DNA from: Chloroflexota bacterium | GTDB taxonomy: Bacteria; Chloroflexota; UBA11872 | Assembly (NCBI GenBank): GCA_026708035.1 | Contig: JAPOVQ010000014.1 | Location: 128,826 to 192,825 of the forward strand | Direction: 5' to 3' | DNA: 64,000 nt | Notes under the pieces: generated by a model | The model's database searches: none | Told to the model about the DNA's origin: nothing | The model's input: only the letters and a program-made list of their open reading frames with translations | Translations under genes and position numbers: made by a program | In this document: positions 25,561 to 34,200 of the stretch, piece by piece | Layout of the letters: each line of letters starts with the position of its first letter | How positions within the stretch are numbered: the first letter of the stretch is position 1

Positions 25561-26646
25561 ATGTCCGAAGGAACCGTCTGGCCGCTTGAGCCGCATACGG
25601 CCGCAAAGCACGAGATTCTCCGCCGGTATCTGGGCGCCTGGTTCGCGATTCTTGGTCGTCAGAACCGACGTTTGGTCTACGTTGATGGATTCTGTGGCCC
25701 CGGGCGATACACCGACGGGGAACCTGGGTCGCCACTTGTCGCGGTTGAAGTAGTACAAACTCTTGCGGGCAAGATCGCGGCTAAGCCAGAATTGGTATTC
25801 ATTGATAACGATGAATTGAGAATTGACAATCTCAAGCTGGAGCTTAGATCTGAAGCTTCGAATAGCTACAATATGCATATCATTTGTGGGGAGTTCAGAG
25901 ACAAATTCCCCAGGGTGATTAATTCGCTGGTCCGGCGACAACAGCCTACGCCACCTCTCTTCGCGTTTATCGATCCGTTCGGTTTCTCGGGTATCCCATT
26001 TGATCTTGTGAGACGAATCCTCAGTTACGAACGTTCCGAAGCGTTTATTCTCCTAAACACAAATGCGTTGCGGAGATTCCTGGAACATTCAAATCATGAG
26101 ATTCGGATCCATATCGCGGAGACTTTTGGGACATCAGATGTATTTGAAATCTCGACAGCCAGCTTTGATCGTCTTATGGCGCTCCGTGAGCTATATCAAA
26201 AGCAGCTCAGCCAACACGCAAAGTTTGTTCGATACTTTGAGATGCTCGATAGCAGTGGCTCCACTATCTACCACCTGTTCTTCGCGACGAACAATCCGCT
26301 TGGATTTGAGAAAATGAAGGACGCAATGTGGGCTGTGGATCGAACTGGTGCTTTTCGCTTCTCAGACAGGACTGATCCAAATCAAATGATCCTGTTGGGA
26401 CCCGACCCGAGCGGCGATCTGGCGGCCACTCTCGCGGAGCGGTTTGGTGGTCAGACGCACGACGCTCAATTGGTCAAGCGTTGGGTGGTGGAGAACTCGA
26501 TATTCGTGCGCAAGCACGTGACGGCCGCGTTGAGGTATGCGGAACGCAACGGGCAAATAGCCGTAGGCGAGTCCAAGAGCGACGGCAGCCGTCGGAAGCG
26601 CAACACCTATCCTGACGGATCAACGATCAAGTTTCGAGATCGCTGA
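25561..26646 (+). CDS. tcmP: Three-Cys-motif partner protein TcmP (methyltransferase-like fold)
   Basis: The 361-residue protein matches the TcmP family, named for its regular pairing with three-Cys-motif proteins of the Gp37/Gp68 type; its function is not established. The sequence shows a Rossmann-like pattern: VYVDGFCGPGRY at residues 39-50 resembles methyltransferase motif I, ELVFIDND at 77-84 an acidic motif II, and FAFIDPFGFSG at 134-144 a motif IV-like DPFG. A basic C-terminus (SDGSRRKRNTYPDG) could bind nucleic acid. Base composition is visibly more AT-rich than all neighbours, suggesting acquisition. It is 3 bp upstream of the Gp37/Gp68-type gene, so the two form one unit. Confidence 0.85.
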   Translation: MSEGTVWPLEPHTAAKHEILRRYLGAWFAILGRQNRRLVYVDGFCGPGRYTDGEPGSPLVAVEVVQTLAGKIAAKPELVFIDNDELRIDNLKLELRSEASNSYNMHIICGEFRDKFPRVINSLVRRQQPTPPLFAFIDPFGFSGIPFDLVRRILSYERSEAFILLNTNALRRFLEHSNHEIRIHIAETFGTSDVFEISTASFDRLMALRELYQKQLSQHAKFVRYFEMLDSSGSTIYHLFFATNNPLGFEKMKDAMWAVDRTGAFRFSDRTDPNQMILLGPDPSGDLAATLAERFGGQTHDAQLVKRWVVENSIFVRKHVTAALRYAERNGQIAVGESKSDGSRRKRNTYPDGSTIKFRDR

Positions 26647-26649
26647 GCC

Positions 26650-27372
26650 ATGACGCAGACTTCTCGCACTGAGTGGACGGACGCCACGTGGAATCCCGTG
26701 ACGGGGTGCACCCGCACGAGCCCTGGCTGCGACCACTGCTACGCCGAGCGGATGGCCAAGCGGCTGCAGGCGATGGGGAACCCCCGATACACGAACGGGT
26801 TCGAGGTGACGTTGCATTGGGACAAGGTGTCCGAGCCGCTGAAGTGGCGGCAGCCGCGCCGCATCTTCGTCAACAGTATGAGCGACCTGTTCCATGACGC
26901 GGTTCCGCCGGATTTCGTGCGGGCAGTCTTCGAGACCATGGCGTCCGCCCACTGGCACGAATTCCAGGTACTCACGAAGCGCGCTCGGCGGCTTCCCAAG
27001 ATCGCGGGCGGCCTCAAGTGGCCTCCCAATGTCTGGCTCGGCGTCTCGGTCGAGTCTCAGGAATATGCCTGGCGCGCCAACCACTTGCGTGGCGTCCCTG
27101 CCGCGGTGCGCTTCTTGTCGGTCGAGCCGCTTGTCGGGCCCGTTCAGACTCTGGACTTGGACGGCATCGACTGGGTCATTGTGGGCGGCGAGAGCGGACC
27201 CGGCGCCCGGCCAATGGACGCGCATTGGGCGCGCGCGATTCGCGACCAATGTGTGGCTGAATCCGTCCCCTTCTTCTTCAAGCAGTGGGGAGGTGTGAAC
27301 AAGCACCGCACCGGCCGCGTGCTCGATGGTCGGACGTGGGACGAATTCCCCGTGGCGGTGACAAGAACCTAG
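26650..27372 (+). CDS. Phage Gp37/Gp68-family (DUF5131) three-Cys-motif protein
   Basis: The 240-residue protein carries all family hallmarks: TEWTDATWNPVTGC...GCDHCYAERMAKRL with Cys at residues 20, 27 and 30, then RIFVNSMSDLFHD, FQVLTKRARRLP, VWLGVSVESQEY, VRFLSVEPLVGP, DWVIVGGESGPGARPM and VPFFFKQWGG. The C-x6-C-x2-C cluster, placed like the iron-sulfur site of radical-SAM proteins, suggests a metal cluster; that is inference. Named from mycobacteriophage proteins, the family is also widespread in bacterial islands next to TcmP. Its GC content is close to the host's, unlike tcmP. It ends 21 bp from the convergent LLM gene. Confidence 0.9.
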   Translation: MTQTSRTEWTDATWNPVTGCTRTSPGCDHCYAERMAKRLQAMGNPRYTNGFEVTLHWDKVSEPLKWRQPRRIFVNSMSDLFHDAVPPDFVRAVFETMASAHWHEFQVLTKRARRLPKIAGGLKWPPNVWLGVSVESQEYAWRANHLRGVPAAVRFLSVEPLVGPVQTLDLDGIDWVIVGGESGPGARPMDAHWARAIRDQCVAESVPFFFKQWGGVNKHRTGRVLDGRTWDEFPVAVTRT

Positions 27373-27393
27373 CCGCCTAGAACCCGGCCCCCG

Positions 27394-28476
27394 CTAGCTC
27401 GCCCCGTTCAACCGCGGCATCACCTCGTCCACCAGCAGCGTCATCGACTGCACCCATTGGTCGCGCGGCTGCCACTCGTGCGCCATGGCCAGCAGCACGC
27501 CGAATCCGCCCACGTCGTCGTACAGCTTCTGCAGCTTGGCGGTGACATCGTCCGGGCTGCCCACGATGAAGACGTTGTCCACCAGATACTCGACCGTCAC
27601 GTCCGAGTCCGGCATGTCCGTGTCGATCTTCATTGCGTCCAGCATGCGCACCTTCGGCATGATGTGCAGGAAGTAGTTGCGGAAGTCGCGGGCCAGCGTG
27701 CCCTCCAGGGCTTCCTTCCGCGCCTTCTCGGTGGTTTCGGCGATGTAGACCTCGCGCGCGATGCGCCATTGCGAGCGGTCGGGCGTTCGACCGGCCTCGA
27801 GCGCGCCTTCCTCCACCGATTCCCAGTGCGTCTTGATCACGCGCGTCGGCACCAGGTTGATGCTCATTGGAATCCAGCCGCGCGCGCCCGCCAGCGTCAG
27901 CGTGCCGGAGTTCTCCGAAACTCCCGCCACACCGATCGGGGGATGCGGCTTTTGGTAGGGCTCCATGTGCACCCGCAGGCCGATCAGGTCGTCCGGCTCG
28001 GGAATGTTGAAGTCCCAGAACGCCGATCGGTAGCGCCCCGGTTTCGGATCGTTCCAGAGCATGAGCACGGTTTCGATGGCTTCGCGCGTCATGGCCCGGT
28101 GTTCGCCCGTCTTCGGATCGAAGCCAAACACCTCGAAGTCGCCGGGGAATCCGCCGGATCCAACGCCCCACATGAAGCGGCCCTTGGCCATGTGGTCGAG
28201 TTGGGCGATCCGGTGGGCAATCATGAACGGATTGTGGTTGGGCATGCAGGTCACGCCCGTCCCGAACTTCATGCGCTCGGTTTTCGCCAGCGCGTGCGCG
28301 ATGAAAATGTCCGGCGCGGGGATGTTCTCCCACTGCGTCGTGAAGTGCTCCCCGATCCAGGCCTCGCTATAGCCCAGCTTCTCGAGCGTGATGAGCATGT
28401 CGAGATCGTTTTCCAGCGTCTCGGTGACGTTCGACCCCGGAGGGTGCAGGGGCATGGCGAACAGTCCGACGTCCAT
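27394..28476 (-). CDS. LLM-class flavin-dependent oxidoreductase (luciferase-like monooxygenase)
   Basis: This 360-residue TIM-barrel flavoenzyme of the bacterial luciferase/alkanal monooxygenase superfamily begins MDVGLFAMPLHPPGSN. It has the characteristic GYSEAWIGEHFTTQWENIPAPD, KFGTGVTCMPNHNPFMIAHRIAQLDHMAKGRFMWGVGSGGFPGDFEVFGFD and PPIGVAGVSENSGTLTLAGARGWIPMS segments. It uses reduced FMN (or F420) to oxygenate a small organic molecule, with unknown substrate. GGAGG lies five bases before the ATG. Such enzymes are abundant in marine SAR202-type Chloroflexota, which fits the suggested origin. It is alone on its strand, convergent with the accessory pair. Confidence 0.93.
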   Translation of the reverse strand: MDVGLFAMPLHPPGSNVTETLENDLDMLITLEKLGYSEAWIGEHFTTQWENIPAPDIFIAHALAKTERMKFGTGVTCMPNHNPFMIAHRIAQLDHMAKGRFMWGVGSGGFPGDFEVFGFDPKTGEHRAMTREAIETVLMLWNDPKPGRYRSAFWDFNIPEPDDLIGLRVHMEPYQKPHPPIGVAGVSENSGTLTLAGARGWIPMSINLVPTRVIKTHWESVEEGALEAGRTPDRSQWRIAREVYIAETTEKARKEALEGTLARDFRNYFLHIMPKVRMLDAMKIDTDMPDSDVTVEYLVDNVFIVGSPDDVTAKLQKLYDDVGGFGVLLAMAHEWQPRDQWVQSMTLLVDEVMPRLNGAS

Positions 28477-28636
28477 CGCAACCTCCGTCCCGTGTCGGGT
28501 CGGTGCGGGATCACTCTGAGCCGCGATTGTCGGCCAGCAGCGGATACAGCGTCAACGCCACCGCAATTGGTCATGAACGCCCCGGACCGCCGGCGCCCAC
28601 GTTGCTACCGTGGACAGTGGGACCGCGCACGGTGCG

Positions 28637-29326
28637 ATGCCGATGGCCGAGTGGGTAGCCGAGCAGGGACAGCTGCTGCTGGCCTTGCTCGAAGAGCACC
28701 AATACCTCGCGCTGGCCCTCGCCGTCGGTCTGGAGGGAGCAGGCGTGCCGCTGCCGATCTCGGCAGAGGTCGTCGTGGTCACGATGGGCTTTCAGGTCTA
28801 CCGCGGCGAGGCCAACCCGTGGGCCGTCATGGGCACCGTGGTCGCGTCCGCCACGGTGGGCGTGAGCGTGCAGTATTGGATCGCGCGCGGCATTGGCCGA
28901 CCGCTGCTGGATCGCTACGGACGCATCCTGCGAATTCGCCCCACGCACCTCGAGCGCCTCGAGCGCTGGTTCGCGCGGCGCGCCTTCCCGGTGGTCGTGA
29001 TCGGCCGCGTCGTGCCGGCCATTCGCATCATCATTCCCGTCGTGGCCGGGGTCGCGCGCGGCGACTTCCGGCGCTTCGTGCCCGCGGCGGCCGCCGGCAT
29101 CTCGCTCTGGGCGCCGCTCTACATGGGCATCGGCTGGGCCTTTGGCGAAACCGTGGAGCAGGTGCTGACCACCGTGCTCTCCGACCCATCGCCGGCCGTC
29201 ATCGCGGCGGCCGGCGTGGGCGGACTCGCCGTCGTCGCCCTGGCGATCCGCTTCCGCCGGCGTCTGGCCCCGCTAGTTGCCCGCCCCGCAGCGCGCCTCA
29301 CCGAGCGCATCGGGCGGCGCGGCTAG
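28637..29326 (+). CDS. DedA/SNARE-associated (VTT-domain) membrane protein
   Basis: The protein has five or six hydrophobic segments and the DedA core: GLEGAGVPLPISAEVVVVTMGF near residue 30, then RKRFPVVVIGRVVPAIRIIIPVVAGVARGDFRRFVPAAAAG-like sequence (with RVVPAIR and the reentrant loops). DedA proteins act in envelope homeostasis and lipid scrambling. The ATG at 28637 is used; an in-frame GTG at 28610 would add nine residues and neither has a clear ribosome site. It is divergent from the LLM gene. Confidence 0.88.
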   Translation: MPMAEWVAEQGQLLLALLEEHQYLALALAVGLEGAGVPLPISAEVVVVTMGFQVYRGEANPWAVMGTVVASATVGVSVQYWIARGIGRPLLDRYGRILRIRPTHLERLERWFARRAFPVVVIGRVVPAIRIIIPVVAGVARGDFRRFVPAAAAGISLWAPLYMGIGWAFGETVEQVLTTVLSDPSPAVIAAAGVGGLAVVALAIRFRRRLAPLVARPAARLTERIGRRG

Positions 29327-29336
29327 CTTCCGTCCG

Positions 29337-29717
29337 CTAGTCGAGCACCGCCGTCGCCTCGATCTCCACCAGGCCGCCCGGAAGCGCCAGTTCCACCCCC
29401 ACGGTCGACCGCGCCGGCTTCGTGTCGCCGAAGTACTCGATGTAGACCTCGTTCATGCCGGCGAAATTGGCGATGTCGGTGATGAACACCGTCACCTTCA
29501 CCACGTCGTTGAGCGACGCGCCGGCGGCCTCCAGCGCGGTCTTGACGTTCTCGAGCGTCTGCCGTGTCTGCGAGGTGATGTCGTCGCCCACCAGCTTGCC
29601 GTCGGCGTCGAGGCCCAGCATGCCGGCGGTCGTCACCACGTTGTTCTTGCGAACCACGAGCGTGTAAGGGGCGATGGGCGCGGACATGCTGTCCGGGTTG
29701 ATGCGCTGAATTCCCAT
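29337..29717 (-). CDS. RidA/YjgF family protein (enamine/imine deaminase-like)
   Basis: The 126-residue protein runs MGIQRINPDSMSAPIAPYTLVVRKNNVVTTAGMLG to GGLVEIEATAVLD. It has the RidA features TLENVKTALEAAGASLNDVVKVTVFITDI and PARSTVGVELALPGGLVEIEATAV. The active-site Arg is in PARSTV. Family members hydrolyse reactive 2-aminoacrylate-type imines. The ATG at 29717, with an AAGGAAC site, fixes the start; the longer open frame to 30104 crosses repeat DNA. It ends 10 bp from the DedA stop. Confidence 0.92.
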   Translation of the reverse strand: MGIQRINPDSMSAPIAPYTLVVRKNNVVTTAGMLGLDADGKLVGDDITSQTRQTLENVKTALEAAGASLNDVVKVTVFITDIANFAGMNEVYIEYFGDTKPARSTVGVELALPGGLVEIEATAVLD

Positions 29718-29832
29718 GGGCGTTCCTTCCGGGCAAATACGCGATGACCGAGGGTACACGGCGCACCGGCCAAACGCCGCCCACTGATCCTGTTGCGCAA
29801 CCCCTCCACCAGCGGTCGGACACGAGCCGCAT

Positions 29833-29918
29833 CCTCTCCCCGACAGGCCCCTTTTTCCTCTCCGACAGACCCTCTTCCCTCTCCGACAGGCCCTTTTCCC
29901 TCTCCGACGGGCCTTGTT
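29833..29918. repeat. Tandem repeat, four imperfect 20-24 bp units
   Basis: Units begin CCTCTCC(CC)GACAGGCCC and end in a T-run, at about 29833, 29857, 29878 and 29899. They differ at a few positions. The array runs directly into a B-family stem-loop at 29919. The 331 bp between the ridA and amidohydrolase starts (29718-30048) hold only this array, the stem-loop and, presumably, both promoters. Confidence 0.8.
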
Positions 29919-29952
29919 CCCTCTCCTGGGGGAGAGGGTTAGGGTGAGGGGA
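29919..29952 (+). repeat. B-family stem-loop repeat, copy 1
   Basis: CCCTCTCC pairs with GGAGAGGG around a short G-rich loop and is followed by TTAGGGTGAGGGG. The same structure and 3' tail recur at 58031-58067, 58830-58868 and 59448-59482. Confidence 0.8.
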
Positions 29953-30048
29953 ATCCGGCTCGCGGCCTCGGATTCCCGACCACCCGTCGAAACGCGTCCC
30001 GGTACGCGACGGCTACCATGGCGTTCCCCGTCAGCCGAGGACCTGCTC

Positions 30049-31212
30049 GTGTACGACCTCCTGATCTCCGGCGGCACCGTCGTCGACCCGGCGCAGGGCC
30101 TCAATCACCGGCGCGACGTGGCGATCACGGGCGGCCACGTGCGCGCGGTCGCCGAGCGCATCGACCCCGCACAGGCTCACCACGTCCTCGATGCCTCGGG
30201 ACTGCTCGTCACGCCCGGCCTCGTCGACGTTCACGTCCACGTCTACGACGGCGTGAGCCATTACGGCGTCGACGCCGACACCTACGTCCTGCCCAGCGGC
30301 GTCACCACCGCCATCGACGCCGGATCGGCCGGCGCCGACACCTTCGAAGGTCTCAGGCGCTACGTGATCGAGGTCTCCGAAACGCGCCTCAAGGCCTGTC
30401 TCAACATCTCGACGACGGGTATGGTCTCGCCGGTCGTGGGCGAGCTCGAGGACATCCGGCTCATCGACCCCAAGAGGGCCATCGAGGTCTGCGAGCGCCA
30501 CAGCGACGTGATCGTCGGCGTCAAGGCCAGGATCAGCGAGAACCTCGCCGGGAACAACGCGCTGCCCGCGCTGCACCGCGCCCGCGAGGCGGCGGACGCC
30601 GTGGGGCTGCCGATCATGATCCACCCCAACGCCCCCGTCTGCACCCTGGACGACATCCTCCGCGAGATGAAGGCCGGCGACCTGCTGACCCACTGCTATC
30701 ACGGGCTGGACGAAGGCGTCCTCGACGACGACGGCCGCGTGCGCGCCTCGGTCCGCGCCGCCGTGAATCGCGGCGTCCACCTTGACGTGGGCCACGGCCA
30801 GGGCAGCTTTTCCTGGAGCGTGGCCGAGTCGGCGATGGCGCAGGACCTGGTCCCAAGCACCATCAGCAGCGACCTGCACGCCTACAACTTCGACGGTCCG
30901 GTCTTCGACCTGGCCACCACCCTCAGCAAGTTCCTGCACCTGGGCCTGGACCTGCCCGACGCCCTGCGCCGCTGCACTGTCACCCCGGCGGAGATCCTGG
31001 GCATGCAGGGACAGATCGGCACCCTGGCGGTCGGCGCACACGCCGACGCCGCGCTCTTCCGGGAGGAGATCGGCGCCCACACCTTCGAGGACGCCCACGG
31101 CCAAACCCGCATCGGCGAGCGCCGCCTGGTGCCCGTCAAGGTCGTCAAGGGCGGCAAGGTCATCGATGCCGTCGCCCGCGGCTGGCACGGCCACCAGCAT
31201 CACCATCACTAG
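30049..31212 (+). CDS. Amidohydrolase/deacetylase-family metallohydrolase (dihydroorotase-like)
   Basis: The product has 387 residues from the GTG at 30049, which is preceded by GAGGA; the open frame upstream is repeat DNA. The N-terminus VYDLLISGGTVVDPAQGLNHRRDVAITGGHV is the beta domain of cyclic amidohydrolases. The metal site begins LVTPGLVDVHVHVYDG (HxH). Further ligands are the Lys-region VIVGVKARISE, IMIHPNAP, LLTHCYHG and the Asp in ISSDLHAYN. The family includes D-aminoacylase-like and dihydroorotase-like enzymes; the closest type is the amidohydrolase/deacetylase group. The protein ends in a His cluster (GWHGHQHHHH), possibly metal-binding. Confidence 0.88.
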   Translation: MYDLLISGGTVVDPAQGLNHRRDVAITGGHVRAVAERIDPAQAHHVLDASGLLVTPGLVDVHVHVYDGVSHYGVDADTYVLPSGVTTAIDAGSAGADTFEGLRRYVIEVSETRLKACLNISTTGMVSPVVGELEDIRLIDPKRAIEVCERHSDVIVGVKARISENLAGNNALPALHRAREAADAVGLPIMIHPNAPVCTLDDILREMKAGDLLTHCYHGLDEGVLDDDGRVRASVRAAVNRGVHLDVGHGQGSFSWSVAESAMAQDLVPSTISSDLHAYNFDGPVFDLATTLSKFLHLGLDLPDALRRCTVTPAEILGMQGQIGTLAVGAHADAALFREEIGAHTFEDAHGQTRIGERRLVPVKVVKGGKVIDAVARGWHGHQHHHH

Positions 31213-31230
31213 GCGAATCGTGCTGGCGGC

Positions 31231-34200
31231 TCACGACCAATCACGCGAGGGCGGTGCGCCCAGGCCGTCGCTCGTGGCGGGGTGGCAGGTGTGGGCCATC
31301 ACCTGCACCGCCCCGTGCTCGTCCTGCATCTCGCCGTAGACCAGCATCACCGGCGAATCCAAAATCGCGCGCTGGTAGCGGGTGAAGACCGACGGGCGAA
31401 TGATGATGTTGACCAGCCCGGTCTCATCCTCCAGCGACAGGAAGGTGTAGCCGCGCGCGGTGGGCGGGTGTTGGCGGTTGATCACGATGCCGGCCACGGT
31501 GACCATGACTCCGGTGCGGGCCTGCTCGCGCAGGGCGTCGGGAACGCCGCTGTCGCCCAGGCCCTGGAACTGCCGCCCGCTGCTCTGCCCGTCGTAGTGA
31601 TTCCCGGTGCGGCGGGCCCGCTCGCCGTAGCGCCCCACCGCGGGTGGATGCAGCGAGCGGCCTCGACCGCGGCGCGGGCGCGGAATCGGTGGGCGCACGC
31701 CGGCCGGAATGGCGACCCGAGGGATGCGCGTCGGCCGCGCCTTGACCGTCGCTGCGCTATCCGGGCGTGCGCGCCGCTTGGCGGCCAGGTCCAACAGGTC
31801 GGCGGCGCGCAGCACGCCGGATTGCGCCAGGGCCGGCCGCAGGAACTCCAGGCCGCGCCAGCGGGTCGAAAGGCCGGTGGCGGCGAAGTCCATCCGCACC
31901 TGCACCAGCGCGTCGGCCGGCGGCAGCGCCACCGGCTCCTCCAGCTCCGCCACCAGGTTCGGCAGCTCGCCGCCGTGGGCCGCCGGCGCATGGGCCTGCA
32001 CCTGCCAGAGCGCCGCGCGCCGGTTCAGCCCCAGACCGCGAAATGCCCCCGCCGTGGCCAGCGCTTCCAGGACGTTGATCGGCAACCGCGTCCGGCGGCA
32101 GAAGTCTTCCAGGGAGCGATACGGCCCGCGGGCCGACGCCTCATCCAGGCGCTCGCGGTGGGCCTCGCCCAGGCCCTCCACGTACTGATAGCCCATGCGC
32201 ACCGCGCCGTCCGGCTCCACCATGCACTCGAAGCGGCTGTGCCGGATGTCCACGGGACGCACCGTCACCCCGTGCCGCTGGGCGTCGCCCACCAGGGTGT
32301 GCGGGCTGTAGAAGCCCATCGGCTGGCTGTTGAGGATCGCGCAGGTGAACTCCGCGTGGTGGTGCACCTTCAGCCACGCCGAGACGTACACCAGCAGCGC
32401 GAAGGCGCAGGAATGCGCCTCGGGAAATCCATAGCCCGCGTAGCCCTCGATCTGGGCGTAGATCTGCTCCGCCGTCGCCGCGGGGATGCCGCTGCGGGTC
32501 ATGCCTTGCATCAGGTCCTCTTGCAGCGCCTGGATATGCGCCAGGGAGCGCTTGCGGCTCATCGCGCGCCGCAGCGCGTCGGCCTTGGTTGCCGAGAACC
32601 CGGCCGCGACCATGGCGATTTGCAGGCACTGCTCCTGGAAGATCGGCAGCCCCAGCGTGCGCTGCAGCACCGATGCCAGGCCGGGCCACACGGGATCGTC
32701 CGCCTCCTGCCCCGTGCGTCGCAGGATCCAGCGCCGGTGCATCTTGGTGGTCATCGGTCCGGGCCGGATGATCGCCACCTGCACCACCAGGTCATAGAAG
32801 CACCGCGGCCGCGTCTGCGGCAGCACGTGCATCTGGGCGCGGCTTTCCACCTGGAACATGCCGATGGTGTCGGCCGCGCAGATCGCGTCGTAGACCTCGG
32901 GGTCGTCGAAGCTGAAGTCCGCCAGCGCCAGGCGCCGGCCGTGCCGCCGTTCGATCAGTCGGAAGGCCCGCTGGATCAGCGTCAGCATGCCCAGCCCCAG
33001 CAGGTCGATCTTCAGCAGGCCGGTGTCGGCGCAGTCGTCCTTGTCCCACTGCGCCACGGTGCGCCCCTCCATCGTCGCCGGCTCGATCGGCACCGACCCG
33101 TCCAGCGGGTGCGAGGCGATGATCATGCCCCCGGTGTGAATGCCCAGGTGCCGGGGAAAGTCGACGATCTGCCGGCTTAGCTCCAGCAGATCGCGGCCCA
33201 CGCGGTTAGAGACCTCGCGCGGCACGTCGCCGCCCGCCTGATCGGGATGCGGCATCTCCACGCTGGGATGCCATTGCAGCCGCTCCGCCAACCGGTCCAC
33301 CTGGGCCTGCGGCAGCCCCAGCGCCTTGCCCACGTCGCGGATGGCCGAGCGCCCGCGAAAGCAGATGACGTTCGCCACCATGGCCGCGCGACGGCGGCCG
33401 TAGCGCTCATAGACGTACTGAATGACCCGCTCGCGCTCCTGGTGCTCGATGTCCAGGTCGATGTCGGGCGGCTCGTCCCGGTCCGGCGACATGAACCGCT
33501 CGAACATCAGCCCGGCGGCGATGGGGTCGACCATCGAGATGCCGAGGGCGTAGCAGAGGATCGATCCCGGCGCCGAGCCGCGGGTGTTGACCAGGATGTC
33601 GTGGCGGTGACAGAAGTCCACCAGGTCGCGCACGGTGAGGAAATAGCCCGCCAGCCGCAGGTCCTTGACGTACCGCAGCTCCCGCCGCACGCGCTCGCAC
33701 ACCGCCTCGTCGAGGTCTGGATAGCGCCGTCGCGCGCCCTCCCAGACCAGGCGCTCCATGTAGCCGTATTCCGACTCGCCGCTGGGCGTGGGAAACGTGG
33801 GCAGGCCGTATTCGAGCTTGCGACTCAGGTCGAAGTCGCACATCTCGGCAATGCGCAGCGTGTTGCCGACCGCCTCGGGGACGCCGGCGAACAGCCGCGC
33901 CATTTCCGAGGCGGACTTGAGCACGAACTCGTGATTGGGCCGCAGCCGCCGCCCCGCCGTTTCCAGCGTGGCGGTGTGCTTGATGCAGACCAGCACGTCC
34001 TGCAGCCGCGCCCGGGATCGGTCGTGGTAGTGGACGTTGTTGGTGGCCGCCAGCGGCAGGCCGGTGCGCCGCGCGACATCGAGCAGTCCGGCGTTGGCCA
34101 GGTGTTCCGTTTCGAGTCGATGGTCCTGGAGCTCGAGAAAGAAGCCGCCGGGTTCGAACAGCTCGGCGTAGGTTCCCGCCAGCTCGATGGCCTGGCGGTC

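Noticed and set aside
25487-25753. Small plus-strand frame at the start of tcmP
   Set aside because: It overlaps tcmP in another frame and lacks a ribosome site; the tcmP frame has family similarity throughout.
27457-29340. 627-codon plus-strand frame opposite the LLM oxidoreductase
   Set aside because: It is antisense to the LLM gene and runs across the divergent promoter into DedA in the wrong frame; composition is Arg/His-rich, typical of high-GC shadow frames.
29833-29952. Tandem units as a CRISPR array
   Set aside because: There are no unique spacers between the units; they abut directly and degrade into a stem-loop, and no cas gene is present.
29718-30104. N-terminal extension of RidA
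   Set aside because: It is translated tandem repeat and stem-loop DNA; the ATG at 29717 has a ribosome site and matches the family N-terminus.
31282-33180. 632-codon plus-strand frame opposite dnaE2
   Set aside because: Antisense shadow of a confidently identified polymerase gene, with no domain pattern.
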